From Dactylorhiza incarnata (taxonomy: Eukaryota > Streptophyta > Magnoliopsida > Asparagales > Orchidaceae), in assembly GCA_033032865.1 (NCBI GenBank), contig JAWHQI010000229.1, positions 744,001-808,000 on the forward strand: DNA of 64,000 nt, read 5' to 3'. Within the stretch, counting starts at the first letter, position 1; every line of letters begins with the position of its first letter. The notes under the pieces were generated by a model, which was given only the letters and a program-made list of their open reading frames with translations, was not told the DNA's origin and searched no databases. Below, in pieces: positions 19,521 to 29,396 of this stretch. Both the position numbers and the translations under genes were made by a program.

Positions 19521-19673
19521 AATTAAATGAAAAGGAATAATGATACATTTATTCATCCTCAAGGGGAATATATATAGGAGATATACAAAGAGAGCTAAAG
19601 TAATCCCGCAATATGGGACTAAACCTACAAATACCATATACAAATATACAAACAAGAAGGACATACGCCAATA
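19521..19673 (-). repeat. Copia-B 5' LTR, unit 1
   Basis: Differs from the 3' LTR at three positions near its right end (AATACC/AACACC, AAGAAGG/AATAAGG, GACAT/GACAG). The TATA-like promoter core CTCCTATATATATTC (minus) is at 19566-19580. Confidence 0.9.
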
Positions 19674-19678
19674 CTCTC

Positions 19679-20130
19679 GACGTCCGGGTACAAAATAGTC
19701 ATCGTGGTCAAGGTCACGGCGGCCGTGCTGCGATGAGCGACCTCTATGATCCTGCGAGAATGCTCAGAGTCTGTCGTGCTGAGGTGGATACCTATCATAC
19801 TCAGGGTCCTGTCGGCGCATCACGACGGTGTCACTCAGGAGGTGGCTGAATATCCCTCTAACGTGGTTCCGGACGTGGAGTAATGCGTGGCTCCGGACGG
19901 ACAGGAATTTCTGGCTCATCCTCACGTGGAGCCCCTTCTTGGGAAGGTGCGTCACTCGGATTTTCTAGACGCCCTAACCGGGTGTTCATCTCTGTGAGGT
20001 CACGTCGGAAACCCTGAAACTGGGTGCCCATGATATCTAGGCGATCGAGGACAAGACGCTGAAATTCAGCAAGCGTCGCGCCCGAGTTCGAACTATTTGT
20101 TCGCTCATCAGTAACGTTCGGGTCAGACAT
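19679..20130 (-). pseudogene. Unit 1 Gypsy-2 gag, N-terminal portion
   Basis: Starts at ATG 20128-20130 (MSDPNVTDERTNSSNSGATL), continues FQRLVLDRLDIMGTQF and a Pro/Glu/Arg-rich segment, then meets stops at about 19858 and further left before the Copia-B insertion at 19674. It joins in sequence, across Copia-B, with 14650-14086. The start follows the primer-binding site by about 50 bp. Confidence 0.75.
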
Positions 20131-20181
20131 TGGGGATCTATAAGCTCTACCACTACAGATCATAGACGTGACCCTCCTTGG

Positions 20182-20193
20182 GCTCTGATACCA
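20182..20193 (-). other. Gypsy-2 primer-binding site, unit 1
   Basis: Minus-strand TGGTATCAGAGC, two bases from LTR2. Copies at 29383-29394, 38586-38597 and 47788-47799. Confidence 0.9.
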
Positions 20194-20195
20194 AT

Positions 20196-21440
20196 TGATG
20201 TAGGGTAGACTGTGAAGTGAACTCCTAGAATGCACGCTAGTGCTGAGTGGGGTTAACTCTTAATTACCTAATGACTTAATGCATGCAATATTTGTAATCA
20301 GGCGCCACAATTAATAAAAGCAATTGAATAACATAAGTGACATAACATCAATCCATAAACAAAGCAAAGTAATTTTCTTATGGCTTAAAGTGACGGCTTT
20401 CATCTACACGGAAGGCCAGAGCAAGCGCGCGGCGATTCGATCCTTCCCGTAGTTAGAGATCTCACAGAGCAAATAAGTAAATAAACTGTAGGCCCAAACA
20501 AACATGTAATAATCACACCATAACAATGTTTCAAAGCCAATAGCCAACACAAAACACGACACAAAATATGAAATATATTAGGGCTGCTGTAATTTAGGGC
20601 AAAATCTAAAGTTTGGAGGAGAACTAGGGCTTTCCGGGTAGTGGTGGACTGGATCGAGTAAGAGGAGGGTCGAATGGGGAGTGGGAGGGTTGGATCGGGA
20701 TGACAGAGTGCTGGATCTGGGCTGAAATGCCCAGATGTGGGCAAATCTAAAGGAGGAGATGGGGTGCTGGGAGGTGGTTCCACTGGTTGGGGGGTCTTGG
20801 CAGCAAATCTGGGAGGGGGATGAGTGTTTATATCCTGTAGATTGGGGGGGGGGGGAGGACTGAGAGAGGGTGGCGACAGGGTGGGGGGCTGTCGGAATTG
20901 GGTGGAGGAGGGGTGGCTGCTTCCAAATCTGAGAGGGGAGGGGCGGTTTGCAAGGAATCGCTGAGGGGCGGGCGAGTTGCAGACAAACATAGGGGGAATA
21001 GTGGCGATGGGATGGAACACAAGTGAGGAGGGGCGGCTAGGGATGTAGAGGAAGGAGAACACGGAGGAAACAAGATAACTTACCCAAGGAGTCGTCACCA
21101 AGGGGTTCCACGGAGTCGGCACCGCGGCGGTGATCACCGGAAATGAGGAAGAGCTTCTCCAAATTTCAGCAACTCAAAAATACAGCAGCCCTAAAGGTTT
21201 ATTTATAAGAAAATAAGATTAGGGCAACCGAAATCGACGGCTATGATTGGCCGGCGGTTTCGGGGCCTTAAGTACATGAAATAAGAATCGATATACATAA
21301 TTTTATATATGAAAAGACATCAGAACGACGAGCCGGACGCATCTGCGGTGGCGGATTGCCGGTTCGATCAAGTCCGCCTACGTGAATAAAAGAAGGTGGG
21401 GTCCGCCATGCGTCGAGTCGTGCCAGATGGTCCCCCATCA
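20196..21440 (-). repeat. Gypsy-2 LTR2 (1245 bp)
   Basis: TGATG to CATCA. TATA box (minus CTTATAAATAA) at 21199-21209. G-run of 12 at about 20844-20855. Carries GGAACAC near 21016 where LTR1 and LTR3-5 have GGAATAC. Followed by AGAAG and host-derived spacer rather than by gypsy interior. Confidence 0.92.
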
Positions 21441-21618
21441 AGAAGGATCTCATTAAATTACTGAAATATTTTCCAAACAGCTAACTGTATGTATGCACCT
21501 ACACCATTCATCATTGATGGGTACCCCAAAAAATCCAAAATGGTTGGTTCAGAACAACGAGACCATGATTGCGACTTGCTCGCCGAGACGATTCTAATGG
21601 GCCTAGTTTCGCGCGATT
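21441..21618. repeat. Host-derived spacer 1 (178 bp)
   Basis: Begins with the AGAAG target copy and continues as the sequence that flanks LTR5 at 49048-49225. It ends at the 13-bp microhomology. This is duplicated right-flank host DNA, not gypsy. Confidence 0.9.
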
Positions 21619-22432
21619 CCAAGTAGCAACACACAAGACCGTTCGTAGAGGGGACGTATTCATGCACAATGATCTCAGTGATATGCTCATCACTCAACAT
21701 TCTAGGAGGAAGATCTGGTAGAATCTGTGGTGTCACGGATGAAGCTAGTGGAGACGGAATCCCGGGTAGGTTGGGGTCATATGTGGGCTGAGCTGGGGAT
21801 AATGACTGTGGTGGCAAAAGCTCGGACATAAGCTGGGTGGAGGGGGGTGAAAGCGGTGGTATTGGCTCGGCAGGGCCACCCATGTAGGGATCAGAATACT
21901 CATGAGGTGCAAAGTATGACGTCAGGTCCTCAACATTGAGTACGGGATGGATACACATGCTCGCAGGAATGTCCAGCTCATAAGTATTTGGCCCGATCTG
22001 TCTCAGGAGTGTGTAGGGACCGATTCGCCTAGCGCTTAGCTTCTTAGCAGGCCCCTGAGGGAGCCTCTCAGTGCAGACTCTTACCATCACATGTTCACCT
22101 ACCAGAAAAATCCTTTCTCGCCTATGTTTATCCGCAGACTCCTTATAATATTCATTGCTTGAATTAATTTTGCGCCTAACTGACTCATGCAACTCATGCA
22201 AATGACGTGCAAAGGACTCAACAGTCTCAGTAGGGCATGACTCAATTGGGACAGGGATAAGATCAATAGGCTTCCTGGGGTCGTAACCAGACACTATATG
22301 AAACGGACTAAACCCTGTAGACCTATTGATGGAACTGTTGTATGCAAACTCTGCGACAGGGAGCACCGAGTCCCAACTAGATGCATGCTCTCCTACTAGA
22401 CACCTCAGTAAATTGCCTAGTCTTCTATTCAC
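21458..22432 (-). CDS. Unit 2 chimeric integrase ORF with host-derived tail
   Basis: 324 residues. The first ~270 are the Gypsy-2 integrase C-terminal domain and linker up to GLVCCYL; after the junction the frame continues through spacer DNA (ESRETRPIRIVSASKSQ and onward to WKIFQ) instead of the chromodomain. An in-frame TGA at 22499-22501 separates it from the catalytic core. A by-product of the tandem junction, with no expected function. Confidence 0.6.
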   Translation of the reverse strand: MNRRLGNLLRCLVGEHASSWDSVLPVAEFAYNSSINRSTGFSPFHIVSGYDPRKPIDLIPVPIESCPTETVESFARHLHELHESVRRKINSSNEYYKESADKHRRERIFLVGEHVMVRVCTERLPQGPAKKLSARRIGPYTLLRQIGPNTYELDIPASMCIHPVLNVEDLTSYFAPHEYSDPYMGGPAEPIPPLSPPSTQLMSELLPPQSLSPAQPTYDPNLPGIPSPLASSVTPQILPDLPPRMLSDEHITEIIVHEYVPSTNGLVCCYLESRETRPIRIVSASKSQSWSRCSEPTILDFLGYPSMMNGVGAYIQLAVWKIFQ

Positions 22433-23280
22433 TATCTCAGTCTGACCGTCCGTCTGAGGGTGGTAAGCGGATGAAAACTTTAGGGTAGTCCCGGTGTTTC
22501 ACCACAAGGTCTTCCAGAAATAGCTAACGAATCTCACGTCCCGGTCAGACACAATGGATTTCGGGAGGCCGTATAATCTTAAGACGCCACTAATAAATAA
22601 GGCCGCGATGTGGGGGGCATCGACGGTCTTGCTACACGCAATGAAGTGAGCCATCTTAGAGAACCGGTCAACTACAACGAAGATCGAATCGTACTTCCTC
22701 AGGGTGCGGGGGAGTCCGAGTATAAAATCCATGCTAATGTCCTCCCAAGGACGGTGGGGAACGGGTAATTGGGTATACAAATCAGTGTTCTGCCTCGTAC
22801 CCTTGGCCGTTTGACAGATACGCAGTATCGCACTACGCGGGCTACATCCTTCTTCAGGCTCGGCCAATAGAAACGGTCATCGACAATAGCAATCGACTTG
22901 TCTCTCTCGAAATGGCCGGCGACACCGCCCGCGTGTAACTCCCACACCAAATAGTCTCGATATGAGGTCCTTTGTACGCATAGGCGGGAGCCCCAAAATA
23001 GATATCCATCGATAATCCGAGGGATCCGGAGGGTCGCTCGATAGCGCGGTGTATGTCTCACTAAAGTCCGGACAGGTGGGGTAGTCCGTGATCAATCTCT
23101 CGAACCCGTCCACTCGGGCTCTCATCGTCTGCAAGAGTGTAACTCGACGGCTTAGTGCATCCGCGAGCTTGTTCTCAACACCTGCACGGTGTTTGAGAAC
23201 ATAGTGAAACTCCTGTAAATACTCTACCCACTTGGCGTGTCTATGTCCTAACTTGCGCTGCGAGTCTAGGTAACGTCTCG
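21619..23280 (-). pseudogene. Unit 2 Gypsy-2 pol remnant (RNase H tail, integrase)
   Basis: Same defects as in unit 1 (zinc-finger frameshift, TGA in the core at 22499). The chromodomain is cut off at the tandem junction. Confidence 0.82.
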
Positions 23281-23845
23281 AGGCGGTGAGGAATCTGCGC
23301 TCTCCGAATCTCAGATCGGAGACCGACCTTAAATCGAGCGGCGGCGGCAATAGGCTCCTTAGAAATATCACTCCTAACGACAAGCTCGTCGAAGCGAGCC
23401 ATATAATCAGCGACGAAAAGTGTTCCCGGTCGTAAGTTCTGTAGCTGATCAAGCAGCTGATCTCGGTAAGAGGCAGAGAGGTATTTGTCTTTCAACCTTT
23501 GCTTCATATCATCCCATCGGGGATTCGGGTGATATGATAGTAACCATCCCTTTCTATCACCCTCTCTACACTAATCCAGAACACCTTAGTCTGCCCGTCC
23601 AACTTCATTTTAGTGAAGCGGACACATCGCTCGTCACTCATGTCATACCACTCAAAATAGTGGTCCATAACGAGGAGCCAGTCGCTGAAGGCTTTCAGAT
23701 CAAAGCGGCCATCGAATGAAGGGGCATCGATGCGTATGCGTCTGATGACGTCATACTAATGCTGGTAACCGCTTCTGCGCGGTTCCGGGTAATCCTCATA
23801 GTACTCATCCTGGGCGTAATCACGCCGAATGGGCAGGGATACACG
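23281..23845 (-). pseudogene. Unit 2 Gypsy-2 gag, C-terminal portion
   Basis: Duplicate of 14086-14650, including the direct fusion of gag to RNase H sequence. Confidence 0.78.
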
Positions 23846-23850
23846 CTCTC

Positions 23851-24003
23851 AATTAAATGAAAAGGAATAATGATACATTTATTCATCCTCAAGGGGAATA
23901 TATATAGGAGATATACAAAGAGAGCTAAAGTAATCCCGCAATATGGGACTAAACCTACAAACACCATATACAAATATACAAACAATAAGGACAGACGCCA
24001 ATA
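23851..24003 (-). repeat. Copia-B 3' LTR, unit 2
   Basis: Same 153-bp sequence and non-TG/CA ends as in unit 1. Confidence 0.9.
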
Positions 24004-24010
24004 CTCCCCC

Positions 24011-27000
24011 TCAAGCTGGCGCGAAGAGATCAAGTAAGCCCAGCTTGCCACAAGTAGAGAGAAGACGGGTATGCCCAACGGCCTTGGTGAAGGCATCAGC
24101 AATCTGCTCAACGGAGGGAACATAGGACACGTCGAGTGTCCCTGAACGTATGTGCTCCCTGAGAAAGTGAATATCAACCTCAATATGCTTAGTCCGCTCA
24201 TGCAAGACAGAGTCGGATGCAAGCATAAGAGCAGACTGGTTGTCGCAAGCAAGGGTCGACGAACCAGATGGAGGAAAGCCGAGCTCAGTCAGGAGAGTAC
24301 GCAACCAGATGAGCTCAGTGGCGCCATGGGCCATAGCCCGGTACTCTGCTTCAGCAGAAGAGCGGGAGACAACACTCTGCTTCTTGCTCTTCCAGGAAAT
24401 AAGATTGTCACCATAGAAAGTGCACATCCCTGAAGTGGAACGCCGATCAGTGAGGGAACCAGCATAATCAGAATCAGTGTAACAGGAGAGACCAGGCGAT
24501 GAAGATGAGCGGTAGAAGAGCCCAAGACCAGGAGATCCCTTTAAGTAGTGGAGGATCCGAAAAGCAGCTTCTAGGTGAGAAGTACGGGGAGCATGCATGA
24601 ACTGGCTGACCACACTCACAGCAAAGCTAATGTCAGGACCAGTGTTGGTCAGATAGATAAGTCGGCCAACAAGACGCTGATATCTGCCTGGCTCAGGGAG
24701 AGGATCACCAGACTCAGCATGTAAGCGGTGGTTCGGATCCATGGGTGTAGACACAGGAGAGCACCCAAGAAGGCCAGTATCACTCAAGAGGTCGAGTGTA
24801 TACTTGCGCTGAGACAAGGAGATCCCCTGCTGAGATCTGGCAACCTCAATCCCGAGAAAGTACTTCAAAGGCCCCAAATCCTTAACTTCAAATGCCTTCT
24901 GAAGCACACCCTTGATCTGAAGAATCCCAGAGCAGTCGTCCCCAGTAAGAATGATATCATCAACATAGACAAGAATAATAACCTTACGACCATCCACAGC
25001 TGTCCGAATAAAGCACGTGTGGTCGGCTTGGCACCTGGTGAACCCACTCTGAAGCACAACGGTACCAAACCGCTCAAACCACGCTCGAGGGGACTGCTTC
25101 AGTCCATACAAGGACTTCTGCAAAAGACAAACACGGCCCAAATACTCCCCCTGAAGCTTGTAACCAGGTGGGGGGTCCATATAGACTTCCTCAACAAGGG
25201 TGCCATTGAGGAAGGCATTCTTCACGTCCAGCTGATGAAGAGGCCACCCATGGTTGGCGGCGAGAGAAACAAGAAGGCGAACAGTGGACAGCTTGGCCAC
25301 CGGGGCAAAGGTCATGCCATAATCCCCAGGAGTTTGAGTGAAGCCCTTTGCGACAAGGCGGGCCTTGTACCGGTCTAGAGAACCGTCAGCATTATACTTG
25401 ACGGTGTAAACCCAACGACAACCCACAGTTTTTCGACCTGCGGGAAGAGGAACCAAACGCCAAGTACCAGCCTGCTGTAGGGCGGACATCTCGGCCTCCA
25501 TGGCCGCCACCCACTCAGGATGTCGGAACGCCTCCGCCATCGAACTCGGGACTCTGATCTGGTCGGTAGCAGTCAGAAAAGCTCTGTAACCCTGTGAAAG
25601 ACGCTGGTAGGACACATAGCTAGCCACAGGATGGTCAGTAACACAAGAACGCTTACCCTTGCGAAGTGCAATGGGTAAGTCAGAGGATGGAAGAACATCA
25701 CCTGCCAGAGGAGATGGCACACGGTCCGGTGAGCTGGGCGCAACCAGTGAATCTCGAAGTATGGGGTGGATATGTGACAACCCGCGGGGACCACGGGTGT
25801 ATGTCTGACAAGGACGAGAGTCGTGCATCGGAGCAAGGGGAATAGGATCCGGCTGTGGTGGGGCAGAAGGAACAGGAGCTGGAGCTGGATCCGCCCCATA
25901 GAAAGGGATATCCTCAAAGAACGCAACATCTCGGGAGTGATAAGTCTTGCGAGAAGAGGGGTCAAAACACCGATATCCCTTTGAAGAGGAGGAGTATCCA
26001 ATAAATAGGCAGCGAATAGCTTTGTCATCAAGTTTTGTCCGAGTCAGACTTCGGTCCTGGACAAAGCAAACACAGCCAAACACGCGGAGTGGAAGAGGAA
26101 ACAGAGGACGGTGGGGAGATAGAAGACTGATAGGGACACGGCCCGCTAGAGGCTGAGAAGGCAGACGGTTAACTAAGAAGGTTCCCGTGAGGAGGGCTGC
26201 ACTCCAAAACGACTTGGGAACGTGAGAGCCACGAAGAAGACACCGGGTTACATTCAGGAGATGACGATTCTTTCGTTCAGCCAGTCCATTCTGTTCTGGT
26301 GTATAAGGGCAGGAGAATTGGTGAAGGGTTCCTTGGCTAGCAAGGAAAGCAGAAAAAGAGGATGAAGTATACTCCCCCCCGTTATCGGAGCGAAGGACCC
26401 GAATACAGGAGGAGAACTGAGTCTGAACCATACAAGTAAACTGAGTATATAAAGCAAGTACGTTAGATTTGGCACGCATAAGATAAACCCAACAACGAGT
26501 AAAATCATCTATAAAAGTAACAAAATACCGAAATCCATCATAAGAAACAACTGGGGCAGGTCCCCAAACATCTGAGTGAATGATATCAAACGGAGCTGAA
26601 CTACGAGAGACAGATACAGGATATGAAGTGCGTGTGTGTTTACTAAGTTGACACACATCACACTGAAAAGAGTTCTCAAACGAGACACCCGGAAAAAGAG
26701 ACGATACAACTTGAGGACTCGCATGCCCCAATCTGGCATGCCATAGGGCAGGAGAGGTAGCAACAACAACAATGGATGGTGGTGAGGGACATGGTGAAAG
26801 AGGTGGGAGCTCCAGCTGGTAAAGCCCGTCGCGCTCACGGCCGTAGCCAAAAGTCCTCCTCGTGGTCAGGTCCTGAAAAACACAGCCAGAAGGAAAAAAT
26901 GTCACCGAGCAGTTCATTGAACGAGTTAGCTGACTAACAGAAAGAAGATTTAAAGCAAGCTTGGGAACATGAAGAACTGAACCCAAGGCGAGGGAGGGTG

Positions 27001-27301
27001 ACAGAGAAACTGTGCCCCGGTGAAGGCTAGGGGTCACAGAGCCATCGGCCAGGCGAACCTGCCGATGGGCGCTCGAAGACTCAAGAGAAGAGAACAAACT
27101 TGTCTCACCAGTCATGTGGTCAGTAGCACCAGAGTCAATCACCCAGGGAGAGGGGGACCCCTCTTGAGTGACATGAAAGGCCGTCGGTGTACCTGACGCA
27201 GAGGCGGAAGCTGGCAATGGTGAGGTCGTGTGTGGCTGCTGTAAAGCTGGAAACAGAGACTGCTGCTGTAGTTGAGACTGAACCTGCTGCACTTGAGTCA
27301 T
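24011..27301 (-). CDS. Copia-B Pol polyprotein, unit 2
   Basis: 1096 residues with all PR, INT, RT and RH catalytic motifs. Leu precedes RSDNGGEY (His in unit 1), with A621 and R876. The protein is identical to those of units 3 and 4 as far as I can see. Confidence 0.9.
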   Translation of the reverse strand: MTQVQQVQSQLQQQSLFPALQQPHTTSPLPASASASGTPTAFHVTQEGSPSPWVIDSGATDHMTGETSLFSSLESSSAHRQVRLADGSVTPSLHRGTVSLSPSLALGSVLHVPKLALNLLSVSQLTRSMNCSVTFFPSGCVFQDLTTRRTFGYGRERDGLYQLELPPLSPCPSPPSIVVVATSPALWHARLGHASPQVVSSLFPGVSFENSFQCDVCQLSKHTRTSYPVSVSRSSAPFDIIHSDVWGPAPVVSYDGFRYFVTFIDDFTRCWVYLMRAKSNVLALYTQFTCMVQTQFSSCIRVLRSDNGGEYTSSSFSAFLASQGTLHQFSCPYTPEQNGLAERKNRHLLNVTRCLLRGSHVPKSFWSAALLTGTFLVNRLPSQPLAGRVPISLLSPHRPLFPLPLRVFGCVCFVQDRSLTRTKLDDKAIRCLFIGYSSSSKGYRCFDPSSRKTYHSRDVAFFEDIPFYGADPAPAPVPSAPPQPDPIPLAPMHDSRPCQTYTRGPRGLSHIHPILRDSLVAPSSPDRVPSPLAGDVLPSSDLPIALRKGKRSCVTDHPVASYVSYQRLSQGYRAFLTATDQIRVPSSMAEAFRHPEWVAAMEAEMSALQQAGTWRLVPLPAGRKTVGCRWVYTVKYNADGSLDRYKARLVAKGFTQTPGDYGMTFAPVAKLSTVRLLVSLAANHGWPLHQLDVKNAFLNGTLVEEVYMDPPPGYKLQGEYLGRVCLLQKSLYGLKQSPRAWFERFGTVVLQSGFTRCQADHTCFIRTAVDGRKVIILVYVDDIILTGDDCSGILQIKGVLQKAFEVKDLGPLKYFLGIEVARSQQGISLSQRKYTLDLLSDTGLLGCSPVSTPMDPNHRLHAESGDPLPEPGRYQRLVGRLIYLTNTGPDISFAVSVVSQFMHAPRTSHLEAAFRILHYLKGSPGLGLFYRSSSSPGLSCYTDSDYAGSLTDRRSTSGMCTFYGDNLISWKSKKQSVVSRSSAEAEYRAMAHGATELIWLRTLLTELGFPPSGSSTLACDNQSALMLASDSVLHERTKHIEVDIHFLREHIRSGTLDVSYVPSVEQIADAFTKAVGHTRLLSTCGKLGLLDLFAPA

Positions 27302-27352
27302 AAGCTGACTCCAGTCAGCGGACGGGGCCCCAGAAGAGGCAGAGTAACTAGG

Positions 27353-28258
27353 CTAGTTCCCAAAGTCTGAAGAAGTAGCAGCGACAGTACGAGTGGTAGA
27401 GGACTGCATCTGGCGAAGGTGGGGAAAGAGAGTCCAGCATCTGGCCTTCTCATGACCAGTTCGGAGGCAGTGCTGACACTGAACAGAGGCAAATGGGCTC
27501 CCGCGGCCGCCCCCGCGACCCTTAGGGGTAGAAGTACGCCCCCCTCGTACAGAAGACGTATGACCCGAAGCCAGGGCCATTTGGTCTGGGGAAGTGGCCG
27601 AGGTAGCAGTCAGGCGGGCCCGGCGCTCATGCTCCTCCACCATGGAATAGGCATCCAAAATATCAGGCAAGGGATTCATGCTGACAATCTGGACCCGAAT
27701 ATGCTCAAACTCGGGTCTCAACCCCATCAGGAATTGGTAGGTCTCCCGCCTCTCCTGCCGCCGCTTGGCCACAAGTAGATCCTCAGGATGGGGAAAAGCA
27801 CTAAGGGGTTCAAGATCAGAAAGCTCCTGGAATCTCCCAGAGAGAAAGGTAAAGTACTCATGCACAGAACGGTCCCCCTGACGAGCTGAAGAAATCTCCT
27901 GGAAGACAGAATAAATTCGCGTATCCACACGGGTGTGACCGTAGGTACGGGTCAAGGCAGCCCAAAGAGACGGCACCGAATCAAAACGCATAAACTGCTC
28001 GTAAATGCGAGGCTCCATGGAGCATTGGAGCCATCCGAGGATCTTGAAATTTTCCGTGCGCCATTGACGGATAGCTTTTTTATCGTTTGCATCAGTAGGT
28101 TTGGGAACTCCATTAGGTTCAAGCCAATCAAGCTTGTCGTGTCCAGCAAGATGGACTCGCACGGAGTTGGACCAAGCAATAAAGTTCTTCTCATTGAGAA
28201 GGGATGTGGTGATGCGCCTGGCAAAACCCTCAGCGGAGCCGAGAGGAGAGGAATCCAT
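27353..28258 (-). CDS. Copia-B Gag, unit 2
   Basis: 301 residues with the CCHC knuckle at 261-274 and P151. The amber codon at 27353-27355 is in frame with pol. Confidence 0.88.
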   Translation of the reverse strand: MDSSPLGSAEGFARRITTSLLNEKNFIAWSNSVRVHLAGHDKLDWLEPNGVPKPTDANDKKAIRQWRTENFKILGWLQCSMEPRIYEQFMRFDSVPSLWAALTRTYGHTRVDTRIYSVFQEISSARQGDRSVHEYFTFLSGRFQELSDLEPLSAFPHPEDLLVAKRRQERRETYQFLMGLRPEFEHIRVQIVSMNPLPDILDAYSMVEEHERRARLTATSATSPDQMALASGHTSSVRGGRTSTPKGRGGGRGSPFASVQCQHCLRTGHEKARCWTLFPHLRQMQSSTTRTVAATSSDFGN

Positions 28259-28721
28259 AAGTTCTCCTCAAAGAAAGGGTTGCAGATCACAGATCTGGCA
28301 AAAAACAGCGTGGAAGAAGACGTGCCGGTGGAAGAAGCCTGCGGGAGCGGTCGGCGCCGAACTGCTGCCCGAGGAAGATCACAGATCTGAGGAAGTCTGC
28401 GACGAACTGCACGTGGAAGAACTGGAGCGGAGCGGAAGAACTGCTGCGCGTGGAAGAAGCGTGGAAGACACGAAAGAACTGCTGCGCGGAGCGGAAGAAC
28501 TGCCGTGCGGAAGAACTGCTGTGGTCGACGCCGAACTGGAGCGGAGCGGAGAAGACGCGGGATCGCTATTAGGTCACGAAGAAGGCGCGGGACTCATCGG
28601 GAGAACCCGTGCGGAAGAACCTCTGCGCGTGGAAGATGCCAGCGGTCGACGCCGAACTGGAGCGGAACGGAGAAGAGCAGGATCGCTATTAGGTCACGGC
28701 GTGGACGCTCCTCTGATACCA

Positions 28722-28874
28722 AATTAAATGAAAAGGAATAATGATACATTTATTCATCCTCAAGGGGAATATATATAGGAGATATACAAAGAGAGCTAAA
28801 GTAATCCCGCAATATGGGACTAAACCTACAAATACCATATACAAATATACAAACAAGAAGGACATACGCCAATA
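28722..28874 (-). repeat. Copia-B 5' LTR, unit 2
   Basis: Shows the same three differences from its 3' partner as in unit 1, so these predate the tandem duplication. Confidence 0.9.
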
Positions 28875-28879
28875 CTCTC

Positions 28880-29331
28880 GACGTCCGGGTACAAAATAGT
28901 CATCGTGGTCAAGGTCACGGCGGCCGTGCTGCGATGAGCGACCTCTATGATCCTGCGAGAATGCTCAGAGTCTGTCGTGCTGAGGTGGATACCTATCATA
29001 CTCAGGGTCCTGTCGGCGCATCACGACGGTGTCACTCAGGAGGTGGCTGAATATCCCTCTAACGTGGTTCCGGACGTGGAGTAATGCGTGGCTCCGGACG
29101 GACAGGAATTTCTGGCTCATCCTCACGTGGAGCCCCTTCTTGGGAAGGTGCGTCACTCGGATTTTCTAGACGCCCTAACCGGGTGTTCATCTCTGTGAGG
29201 TCACGTCGGAAACCCTGAAACTGGGTGCCCATGATATCTAGGCGATCGAGGACAAGACGCTGAAATTCAGCAAGCGTCGCGCCCGAGTTCGAACTATTTG
29301 TTCGCTCATCAGTAACGTTCGGGTCAGACAT
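28880..29331 (-). pseudogene. Unit 2 Gypsy-2 gag, N-terminal portion
   Basis: Duplicate of 19679-20130 with the same stops. Confidence 0.75.
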
Positions 29332-29396
29332 TGGGGATCTATAAGCTCTACCACTACAGATCATAGACGTGACCCTCCTTGGGCTCTGATACCAAT

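Larger units (their letters stand above)
14656..19673 (-). mobile_element. Copia-B, nested Ty1/copia element, unit 1 (5018 bp)
   Basis: Complete structure: 153-bp LTRs differing at three sites, tRNA-iMet primer-binding site touching the 5' LTR, long leader, gag, amber codon, pol, polypurine tract. Flanked by CTCTC and lying within Gypsy-2 gag. LTR termini in element orientation are TATTGG and TTTAATT, not TG/CA. Relative to units 2-4 it lacks 6 bp near 16690 and has several private substitutions. Confidence 0.93.
12424..21618. repeat. Tandem unit 1 (9195 bp)
   Basis: Starts at CCAAGTAGCAACA inside the chromodomain and ends with the first copy of the host spacer. Contains the Gypsy-2 interior, Copia-B and LTR2. 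It is the most divergent unit. Confidence 0.9.
23851..28874 (-). mobile_element. Copia-B, unit 2 (5024 bp)
   Basis: LTRs 23851-24003 and 28722-28874, CTCTC on both sides. 6 bp longer than in unit 1 because of an extra GAGCTG repeat (Ala-Pro) near 25880. Confidence 0.92.

Noticed and set aside
18900..19526. 208-aa Glu/Arg-rich plus-strand frame over the Copia-B gag start and leader
   Set aside because: Antisense to gag and translated from leader repeats; low complexity and no recognisable family.
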